Source of the DNA: Amborella trichopoda
Lineage: Eukaryota; Streptophyta; Magnoliopsida; Amborellales; Amborellaceae
Length of the DNA stretch: 64,000 nucleotides
Assembly (NCBI RefSeq): GCF_000471905.2
Contig: NW_006499883.1
Location: 5,392,196 to 5,456,195 of the forward strand
Direction of reading: 5' to 3'
Part shown: one piece after another, positions 55,380-64,000 of the stretch
How positions within the stretch are numbered: position 1 is the first letter of the stretch
How the letters are laid out: each line of letters starts with the position of its first letter
Program-made: the position numbers and the translations under genes
Notes under the pieces: generated by a model
The model's input: the letters and a program-made list of their open reading frames with translations, nothing else
What the model was told of the DNA's origin: nothing
The model's database searches: none

Positions 55380-56019
55380 TTTTTGACATAATGAAATTTT
55401 TTAAAAAAAATAGGTGTCAAAATATGGTGTCTACTGCTCCTGGATCCCAAGACTGTAATAGGGCCAACTAGACACAAGAAGATAATGCTTTTATTTTAAT
55501 TTATTTTCAACGCTTATAAAAAGACCCGAACTTTTAATAGGTACTACTACACAAGGAAGAGTCACATTGTCAACTATCTAACCAGAGCAAAGAGGGCAAG
55601 CTAGAAATGATTCTGAGGCTCCAAATTCCCCACCTAATTTTGTGCCGCTATCACCTGATTTAGATGATGAACCTGATGTTAATGAAATGAAGGATGATGT
55701 TTCTTAAAGTAACTTGCAACGGGCTACCACCCTATCAACCACCCCTCACCATAAAAGGAAGAGAGGCTTGGGTGCTAGCCAACACATTGCAAATGCTATA
55801 GATAAGATAGTAGAGCAAAGCGTCAATTGTGATCAAGAAAAGATGATGCAACCTACTAAAGAAGATTGTTCTTATGAAACTTGCTTAGAAGAATTGCAGG
55901 AGTTACGAGAATTTTCTGCAGTTGAGATGGTGGAACTAGTAGAAATTTTGAAGAATGGAAACAATAGATTTACATTTAAGAAAGTAAAAGGATTAATTTG
56001 TGCGGCTTGGTTATGCTAA
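55380..56019 (+). pseudogene. Harbinger ORF1 remnant (copy 2)
   Basis: The central Myb/SANT domain present in copy 1 is deleted here (about 470 bp), but the C-terminal region survives as an open frame from 55714: HHKRKRGLGASQHIANAIDK, then EFSAVEMVELVEILK and an AAWL ending. Upstream (55620-55700) is an acidic LSPDLDDEPDVNEMKDDVS stretch ended by a stop. The histidine/lysine-arginine patch could be a nuclear signal in the family protein. Confidence 0.65.
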
Positions 56020-56468
56020 AAAACTAGTGAACCGTATAATCTAGTTGTTAGTTTCTAGATGGCATGAACATAGTTTGATGGTGACATCAAACTTGGTTCA
56101 ATTTCATTTATTATGATTTTGTAATTAGTTGGATTTGAGATTTGTTAATTACTTTGTAATTGATTTGCTAGAAATGTTAAAAGTTATTCTCGTTGTCCTC
56201 AATGACATTATTAGATTATTGCAAGAAGGTCCCATGTTTATGAAATGATTTATTAATTAGGGTGAACTGAAGTCAGAATTGATAAATTGTAGCCATGGAT
56301 TACGAATTTAAAGAAGAAAGCGAACAGGAGGTTATGCGATTCCTTGTCGAACATCTAGTCTCCAAGTTGCTAAATATATGCAGGAGTTAATAGATGAAAT
56401 TCCTATCCATTGTAAGGACAATCTTCGTATGGAGCAACATGTCTTTAAGAATCTTTGTAATACCTTAC

Positions 56469-56747
56469 TGTTGACAGTTAAAGAAACCAGATATTCAGTT
56501 TCATATCTTGTATATTACAAGATATTAAGTTTCCTATATTGAGTTTCCTTTTTTGTGAGATTACTATTGTGGTGATATTTGTTTCTTAAAAGACAAGTGT
56601 TGTAACTTCATAAATCTCTGGTAAACCAGAGTAATCCCTATGAATGAAATATGGTTTCTCTCCATGGACATAGGCACCATTATCGAATCACATATATGTT
56701 TTGTCAATCTATTTCTCTTCTCTATTTCTTTTATTGCAACTTCAACA
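56469..56747 (+). repeat. Left LTR of Copia element
   Basis: Starts TGTTGACAG, ends CAACA. Contains TTACAAGATATTAAGTTTCC and GATTACTATTGTGGTGA, both shared with the right LTR. Confidence 0.85.
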
Positions 56748-56760
56748 TGGTATTAGAGCA
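56748..56760 (+). promoter_or_regulatory. Copia primer-binding site
   Basis: TGGTATTAGAGCA, one mismatch from the complement of initiator methionine tRNA, immediately after the LTR. Confidence 0.8.
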
Positions 56761-57509
56761 AGCTAATCCATCACCATTGCTATGCGACCTTCAATTTTTT
56801 TTACAAAAAACAAGGAAGAACTCTGCTCTTGCTGTGTACTAACTCTGTTCTACTCTCCTGCTCTTCTTTCTCCTTTCTGAAGGTGATAAACAAACGTTTC
56901 TGCACGAACGTGGCCGCCAACCTTTCTTCTTCTCTTTCCCTGGTTATCTTTCTGTCTCATCAGTTTGTCTCTCTTCGAGCATGGGGGTGGTTGAATGAAA
57001 AGTGTAAAAGTCAAAGGAAAGTGCAAGTTGAAGGATAATGCAAGTGAAGGAAAGTGCAAACTTTCATCCTTTTTCACGAGTGCAAACTCTCCTTTTTTTT
57101 ATGGCTTTTACTTGTTGTCATGGTGGCGTATTGTTTATGCGCGTCGATGTCTCGATTTGAAGCCCAATTTGACTAACGCTCTAGCATGTGGTCTAGTTTT
57201 TTTTTTGGATAGTATGGAAGTTTGCAAATTGAGTTTGCACTAAAAGAACATCCCTCTTACAAACAAAAGGTTTGCAACTTTATTATTTATTTTGGAGTGC
57301 AAAAGGTTGCAGTGCACCCTCAAGTTCACCTTGATATTGATGTGCTCTCGGCAATTTCTAGAGAGAGAGATACTGTCATTCTCATTGGGTTTTTTGGTTG
57401 GTTCTAATTGGGTCATCTTCTATTATTTAATCGCACTTGCTATTGATCAGATAAGTTTTCTAGTCCTTGTTATCTCTTTATAATAGCAGATTCGAAAAAT
57501 AACTTCAGT

Positions 57510-60500
57510 ATGAAACTTTCTATTGTTCATTTGAGTGGACTTAATTATCTTGCTTGGTCAAAAGTTGTTTCTTATTCTCTCATTGGAAAATATAAACTTC
57601 GATACATAACTATAAAGAAAATCATAAATCTTAATTTCAAAACCTCTAAAAAAAGTGTTGAGAAATATTATCTGGTTGCTAATAATGAGAAATATGAAAC
57701 AAAAATGCCTCAAAATAGCAGTAATAAGACAAAAGACAGATTTACCGCTAAGACTGCAACCACTCAAACCCATCACTGTAACTGTGATCATTATCAACAA
57801 TCAAGTAATAATCAGTTCTTCTGCCACACATGATCCCTCCTTTTTATTCCCGGACACAAATAACCTAATTTCGTTCATGTCTTCTTATGACATTTTTCCT
57901 TGAATAATATACTCAAGGGTCACAAATCATATGAATAGTAACTTGTAGTGTCTATCTAACCTAAAAAATAATGAAAATATGAACTCTATGTCCATTAGTA
58001 ATGGTTATTTGATGCATGTCCATAGTGTTGGTAAGACCAATTTCTTCTCCATGTCACAAAACTTTGAAGTTTGTTTTATGCTATCATTTTCCTCTAACTT
58101 GATATATGTTAGTAAAATTACTCAAAATATGAATTGTAATGTTATTTTTTCTCCCAACTTTGTGACTTTCCAAGGCCAGGCCACGGGGAGAAAGATTGGT
58201 GAAGGAAGATTGTATCATGGGCTATATTTATTCAATCATGAGAATAAAGCTTTGGTTGCCAATCAAGATAATTATGATATTAATAAATTGTGGCATTAGA
58301 GATTTGGACACCCCTCAGATAAATTTTTAAATTTTTTATGCTCTCTTTATCTTTGAACTCTCATTCTTGTGAAGTCTGTAATTCTCAAAACAAACAAGGC
58401 TTCTTTTCAGTCTTCTATGCATGTTTCAAATGAACCATTTTATTTAATACATTATGATGTGTGTTAGAACTCCTCAGCATAATGGAGTTGCTGAAAGGAA
58501 AAATATACACGTTTTTTAAACTACAAGGTCTTTGATGTTTCATATGCATGTTCCCAAAATTTATTGGTTATTTGTTTTAACTACTTGCTATCTGATTAAT
58601 TGACTTCCAAGTAAAATTAAGGATAAATCTCCCATTGAAATTTTGAAAAGTAGAAAAAATTGATTTGTCCCATTTGCGAGTATTTGGATGCGTGTCTTAT
58701 GTTTATGTGGCTGGGAACAACCAGAATAAACTTGATAAACATTCCAGTAGATGTATCCTACTTGGATACTCCTCTACTCAAAAGGGATACAAATGTTATA
58801 ATCCCATATTTATAGAGATACTCAATTTGTTGAAACAGAGCCATATTTCCATGACACATTGGAGAGTGGTTTGGAAAAGAGAACTTAGGGGGAGTGTTCA
58901 AGAGGTTATTTGCCCTTACATGATATTAGCACCAGTGATGTGTCCAACACACCCGGAATAAGTCATGATCATCAAGCCGAAGCTGAAGATACCTCTGAAA
59001 CTCACCAAACTGGTTTAGAAGAAGAAGACTACACCGTGGCAATGGCCCCACCAGACCTCCCTTGCGCAGGTTTTCTCGTATCTCTCAACCTTCATCTAGA
59101 CTTCAAAAGTTTTATACTTACCATGCAGTTTCTTATCTTGTTCAAAATCATATTTCCTATTTAAATATCTCTCCTGACTATTTTACTTTTTTGAGTTCTA
59201 TTTCTAATAATTATGAGCCAACCAATTTTCAAAATGATATTTTTCAACCTGTGTGGAGGAAGGCTATGAAAGAAGAACTTTAAGCACTTGGCAAGTATCA
59301 TACTTGAGATATTGTCAAGCTACCTAAATGGAAAAATGCAGTTGGATGTAAATGGTTTGTAAAATCAAATATAATAGTGATGAGTCTGTTGAGAGACATA
59401 AGGTCAGGTTGGTGGTTAAAGGGCGTACCCAAACTTATAGAGTCGACTATAAAGAGACTTTTGCACCAATTGTCAAGATGAATAATGTTCGTGTTCTTTT
59501 GTTCATCGTAGTTAATTGTGGGTGGTCTCTACATTAGATGGATGTTAAAAATGCCTTCGTACATGGTAACCTTGAAGAAGAAGTCTATATGAGTCTGCCT
59601 CCAGGTCATTCTAAAGAAAATGAGAAAGGTCTTGTATGTAAATTAAAGAAGGCCTTGTATGGACTTATATACACCTCTCGCATGGTATGCCAAACTGATC
59701 TCAGCTTTAATGAGTGTCGGGTTTCTTAGAAGTATAACTGATTCTTCGATATTTATAAAAAAGGGGACTTTAGGTATAACAGTTGTACTCATTTATGTTA
59801 ATGATATTATCGTTACAGGTGATGATAAAGAAAGAATCATGCAACTTAAACATTATCTTACAAGAAATTTGACATCAAGAACTTTGGTCAACTAAAGTAT
59901 TTTCTTGGGATTGAAGTAGTGCATTAAAAAAAAGGACTCTTTATTTCTCAAAGGAAATATGTATTAGATCTGTTGAAATAAACTGAGAAACTGGGAGTCA
60001 AACCCGTTGAGACTCCTATTGATATTAATTGCAAACTTAATTCAACAAATGGTAAACCTCTTAAAGATGTGGACCGCTTTCAGAGACTTGTGGGAAAATT
60101 GATTTATTTGACTGTGACAAGACCAGATGTAATGCATGCGGTTAGTGTTGTGAGTCAATTTATGCAGCCTCCTAGATCATGTAATATGAAGGCCGTCGAT
60201 AGGATTTTTAGATGTCTTAAGTCATTACTTGGCAGAGGTGTTTGGTTGAAACTAAATGGTCATCCTAATATTAGTGGTTATTTTGATGTTGACTGGGCAG
60301 GTAGTCTAGTTGATAAGAGGTCTATTATTGGCTATTGTACATTGGTCGGGGGAAATTTAGTTACTTGGAAAAGTAAGAAGCAAAATGTAGTTTCTCGATT
60401 CAGTGCAGAGGCCAAATATAGAGCGATGGCTTACCTACTTTGAGATATGAGCTTCCCAATGGTCAATCCAATGGAGATGTTTTGTGATAATCAAGCAACT

Positions 60501-60640
60501 ATGCATATAGCCTCCAATCCAGTTTTTCTTGGAAGAACCAAGCACATAGAAGTTAATTGTTACTTTGTGAGATAAAAGGTTCAGTAAAAAATTATTGGTA
60601 CTCCTTATATTTGAAGTGAAGACCGACTTGCAGACATGTT
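57510..60640 (+). pseudogene. Copia gag-pol remnant
   Basis: In order: gag start (57510; SIVHLSGLNYLAWSKVVSYS), pre-integrase (58180-58310; GRKIGEGRLYHGLYLF, LWH, FGHPS), integrase (58465-58810; TPQHNGVAERKNIH, then HLRVFGCVSYVYV and GYSSTQKGYKCYNP), reverse transcriptase (59230-59900; [40 protein letters not shown], and the active-site box YVND where YVDD is usual), RNase H (60069-60443; GKLIYLTVTRPD, YFDVDWAGS, SAEAKYRAMA). Many stops and frameshifts: inactive. The altered active-site residue supports long decay. Confidence 0.88.
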
Positions 60641-60726
60641 TATCAAAGCTATTGCAAAGGCAAAGTTCCATTAGATATTATCTAAGTTGGGTTCCATTGA
60701 TATCTACACACCAACTTAAGGGGGAG

Positions 60727-60974
60727 TGTTCAGTTATAAAAACCAGATTTTGAGTTTCATATCTTATATATTACAAGATATTAAGTTTACTATATTGAGT
60801 TTCTTTTTTTATGGGATTACTATTGTGGTGAGATTTGTTTCTTAAAAGACAAGAATTGTAACTCTATAAATCTCTAGTAAATCTCTAGTGAATCAAAGTA
60901 ATCCCTATAAATGAAACACTAGTTTACCCTTCGTTTACATAAGCACCATAGTCAAATCATGTATATGTTGTGTC
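60727..60974 (+). repeat. Right LTR of Copia element (3'-truncated)
   Basis: Starts TGTTCAG after the purine tract. Aligned with the left LTR to the TATATGTTGTGT stretch and then ends abruptly in Harbinger sequence. Confidence 0.8.
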
Positions 60975-60982
60975 GAGCAACA

Positions 60983-61960
60983 AGTGGGAATGTTTTTATA
61001 CATCGTAGCTCATAACTCTGACAATCGCATAATATAAGAACGATTCCAATACTCTGGTCAAATAGTTAATTGGTACTTTGAATATGTTCTTAAAGCTACG
61101 TATACATTAACACCTTGCTACATCTGCGTCTCATCAACAAATACTCCTCAAGAGCTTTGTTATGGGGACATTTACTTCCCTTTCTCCAAGGTACAATTTA
61201 TATAACATTATTTTCAAAATTATAGTTATTATTATTAGTATCTCACCAAAATTTTATCTTATGAAAGATTGTTTTGGAGCAATTGATGGAACTTACATCA
61301 CAGTGACAATTGACGCTGAGAACCAAGTCCTATATCGCAATTAGAAAGGGTTTCTTTCCCATATTATTATGGCAATATGTTCATTCAATTTTTTATTCAC
61401 ATATGTCTATGCAGAGTGGGAGCGCTTTGTTGTTGATTCTACAGTTTTCCAAGTAGCTTTACAAAATGGCTTCCACGTTCCCCAAGGTGCTTCTAACTCA
61501 TGGTCAACTAAGCTAAGTAAATACTACCTAGCCAATGCAGGTTATGTGAATACCTCACATTTTATTGCCCCATATTGTGGAGTTCGTTACCATCGTAAAG
61601 AATATGAGCGTGGACAAAGTGCTTCACAAGACTACAATGAGTTATTCAATTTGAGACATTCTTGTCTAAGAAATGCTATAGAGCGCATATTTGGTGTACT
61701 TAAAAAGCGCTTTGCTATGATCTCAAGGCCACCTACATATCCAATTAAAAAACAAGTCGAGTTAGTTATTGTAATGTGTTGTATAATTTTATTCTGAAGG
61801 TGTTGACTGGCTCTATGAGGAATATGACAAGGAAATCATGTTCGAGTACATCGACTAAAGGATTTTGAAAAGAAAGTAATCCACGTGATGCGGGTAGTCG
61901 ATTGTGAGACAACATTGCAAATGATATGTGGGCTGATTATTATAATAGAAAAAGAAGCTA
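60983..61960 (+). pseudogene. Harbinger DDE transposase remnant (copy 2)
   Basis: Continues the transposase interrupted by Copia. Blocks: GAIDGTY (about 61280), then a stop in place of the Gln of the NQKGF block; IIMAICSFN (about 61360); VVDSTVFQ (about 61430), retaining the Asp lost in copy 1; LANAGY (about 61535), where the expected catalytic Asp of DAGY reads Asn; and RNAIERIFGVLKKRF (about 61675). The frame then ends at 61797. The first catalytic Asp and the Glu remain. It cannot be active because of the stop, the split and the Asn. Confidence 0.85.
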
Positions 61961-62439
61961 GTTTGTTGTTTGGTTGATGATATCTTTATTTCTTTTCTTT
62001 TTTAAATAACTTCTTCACTATTACCTTACTTAGGAATTATGTCTCTATATTGATTTTCTAATGTAGCAAGTTTCTTATATGAAATGTCAATAAACTTTCA
62101 ATTCAAAACAAATGGTCTCTCTCTATTCCTCTCATGTAATATTAATATGTTACGCATAATAAAGGTTGGATCTCACTGATGCTCTCCCTCTCTTCTTTTC
62201 TATTGCATTATGCTTTTATAAATTATTGGTTTTTATAAATAATTTTTACGAGGAATGCTTATCTTTAATAGCCAGAGAAAATACAAGTTTATTATAAATC
62301 AAATATGTGCTTAATGAAAAAACTTCAATTTGTTTTGATTTTGTCTTCCAAAAAATCATCTATCTTAAATCTTAAAAAAAAGGTAGATAGTCAAACATGC
62401 ACAGAAAGATACATATCAGGATAACATATATATACATCC

Positions 62440-64000
62440 AAATACTTTCTCGGAAACCTTTCAACCTTACATTCCATTTCTAAAGCCAAAACCTCCACCA
62501 CCGCTTGAGAACACTCAACACCCACCAAAGAAGTTTTCAAAACATTAACTTTTAACCCCAAAGCCATCTCACAACATTGTAGGGTTCTTTTATCCCTCAA
62601 ATTCCCTCTAACTTAGCACCACAAAAAAGTAGGGTATCATCAACATACTGTAAATGTGAAATAACCAATCCTGCATTGTTAGCAGCCTTAAACACAATAA
62701 AACATCCTCTTAATTGTATGTTTGAAATCATGAGGCTGAAATCCTCAGTCACCATTGTAAATAAAAATGGTAATAGTGGATCCCCTTGCTGTAGTCCTCT
62801 CGAAGATTTAAAAAATCCTTTGGGGCTCTTGTTAACTAGAACCAAGAAGTGAGCACTAGTAAGACAACCACATATCCAAAATCTGCATTTCTTTCCAAAT
62901 CCCATACATCTCATGATTTCCTGCAATACACTCAATTCCACCCTATCGTAAGCCTTTCTCATATCCAATTTCAAAACAATCTCAGATTCCGTGCTCATCT
63001 TACCCCGAGTGGATATATTCTTATGCAATCAGAACCCCATCAAAAATAATCTGATCCTTAGTGAAAGCCATATGAGGCCCTGATATCATAAACATAAGAA
63101 CCATTTTCAACCTTTTTGCTAAGATTTTTGCAATCATCTTATAAAGGCTAATACGTCGCACATCTGAAATCCTAAAATAAACGTGTTTTTTACAATTAAA
63201 GCAATGTATCCTGCATTAATCCCTTGGTGTAGAACCCATTTTATAAAGAACTCTGTCACCATCAAAAGATGATCCCTTTTCATAATATCCCAAAACTTCT
63301 AAAAGGAAATCAGCGGGAACCCATCCGGTCTTAGTGTCTTATTACTAGGCAAAGCAAAGACCACCTCTTTTAACTCCTTTTCCATTATCATTTTTTTCAA
63401 GTAAAGTATTGTCATTTGAGAATGGGGTTGAGGTCATGGTGATAGCACCACTTGTGCCCCAACTAAGATTTAGGCTTCCATTTTCACCTAAGGCATTAAA
63501 GAACCACTAACGATTTCAAAAAATGGGCAGGGGCTCGTCATCCCCACAGAATTACCAAAAAAAAAAAAAAAGTGCTATGTTACTAGATAGCCATTTGAAG
63601 GGAACCCCTTGGTAATGTACTTGAAAAGACATCTTACTCATAATTTTTTTTTGAAAATGTTTAATAAATTTCATTTCCCAGCCTTCGGTATCTTTTTCCC
63701 CTATTCTAAAAGACAATGCCTTTAACATCATTTTTGTCTTCTCCTTGAGTTTGTTATTGCTTGAAAGAACTTGGTACTCACATCTCCCTCCTTCAGCCAC
63801 TTAACTCTTGATCGCTGCTTCCAATAAATTTCTTCTAGCATATGGTTCTTATTCAGCTCAACCAACATACGCCGTTTTTCGTTCTCCTCCTCGGTATTAG
63901 CATGCCCATGATTTTGGATGGATGCTTCAATTAAGTCAAGATGAGATAAGATATCATTCAACTTATTTTGGACCAAAAAATTATTGTCCCTCTTCAATTG
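62440..64000 (-). pseudogene. LINE ORF2 fragment: linker and reverse transcriptase
   Basis: In coding order from the right edge: DLIEASIQNHGHA and MLEEIYWKQRSRVKWLKEGD (63790-63990); then, beyond the SINE-like insert, PDGFPLISF-like and DVRRISLYKMIAKIL-like stretches (63100-63340); LKLDMRKAYDRVE and GLQQGDPLLPFLF (62720-62990); and the active site YVDDTLLF (62630). This active-site box is intact, unlike the YTDD of the first LINE. Frameshifts and stops elsewhere break it. Confidence 0.82.
63424..63571 (+). mobile_element. A-tailed short repeat, SINE-like, copy 2, inside LINE
   Basis: About 148 bp from GGGGTTGAGGTCATGGTGATA to a 15-A run (63557-63571), similar to 49593-49755. It interrupts LINE coding sequence: the LINE frame on its right (ATGGCTATCTAGTAACATAG region) and on its left (ATAATGGAAAAGGAGTTAAA) are adjacent in the uninterrupted LINE. 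A target duplication is not clear. Confidence 0.55.

Larger units (their letters stand above)
56469..60974 (+). mobile_element. Ty1/Copia retrotransposon nested in Harbinger copy 2
   Basis: Has LTRs (56469-56747 and 60727-60974), primer-binding site TGGTATTAGAGC right after the first LTR, gag-pol remnants in Copia order (integrase before reverse transcriptase) and a purine tract AAGGGGGAG (60718-60726) directly before the second LTR. The second LTR lacks about 35 bp at its end compared with the first. Harbinger sequence next to it also lacks about 50 bp present in copy 1, so a deletion removed the right junction and any target duplication. Confidence 0.88.
54186..62436 (+). mobile_element. 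PIF/Harbinger DNA transposon, copy 2, split by Copia
   Basis: After a CT run (54198-54242), sequence closely similar to copy 1 runs from TTTTGTTAAACTG to about 56467 and resumes at about 60983, with the Copia element between. Similarity to copy 1 ends about 62436, where an antisense LINE starts. Order is the same: ORF1 remnant, then transposase. The transposase break point lies in its N-terminal region. Confidence 0.75.
62437..64000 (-). mobile_element. L1-type LINE fragment, continues beyond window
   Basis: Antisense relative of the LINE at 6247-12586. It is truncated at 62437, inside the reverse transcriptase domain, and runs off the right end of the window. No A-tail is present at the truncated end, so the 3' part was lost after insertion or during rearrangement. 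Confidence 0.8.

Overview
This is nuclear DNA from a flowering plant. Both intact genes have plant-type exon structures, the introns follow GT-AG, the repeats are plant transposon families, and the ribosomal-protein promoter carries a telo-box. Many old, heavily mutated transposons, kilobase-scale introns and traces of 454 pyrosequencing (see findings) would fit an early-diverging angiosperm draft such as Amborella. That species guess is inference only.

There are two intact protein-coding genes. (1) A 16-exon plus-strand gene (15724-30225; 1022 codons plus stop) encodes an F-box + JmjC + kinase-fold protein orthologous to Arabidopsis At1g78280/JMJ21. I assembled every exon by hand, and the spliced length is an exact multiple of three. 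(2) A 6-exon minus-strand gene (48802-42319; 249 codons plus stop) encodes cytosolic 40S ribosomal protein S6 (eS6). Everything else supported here is transposon-derived, simple or tandem repeat, or featureless.

Layout. 1-156: sequencing artefact and CT repeat. 157-4396: PIF/Harbinger copy 1, then an antisense Copia fragment (to about 4960). 5971-6245: 101-bp tandem repeat, split from 12587 by a nearly full-length L1-type LINE (6247-12586). 13356-13555: foldback MITE. 14575-15404: head-to-head MITE complex just upstream of the F-box/JmjC gene. 15724-30225: JMJ21-like gene with a sequencing gap in intron 6 and a repeat-filled 3.9-kb intron 14. 31617-36863: Gypsy element with only gag recognisable. 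39171-39542: MITE. 39800-40940: TCTCTCTAAA-type minisatellite. 42319-48802: RPS6. 49593-50025: A-tailed short repeat and another MITE copy. 50276-53720: antisense LINE split by a TRIM-like LTR element with a clean target-site duplication. 54186-62436: Harbinger copy 2 split by a Copia element. 62437-64000: antisense LINE split by a second A-tailed short repeat.

The two genes are not obviously functionally linked. The most useful observations are the JmjC/kinase-fold fusion with apparently intact active-site residues in both halves, a duplicated 3' splice site in RPS6 whose distal copy would introduce a stop codon, several datable transposon nestings, and flow-order sequencing artefacts at contig ends that could be mistaken for telomere or satellite. 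I found no convincing evidence of an entirely new biological system.
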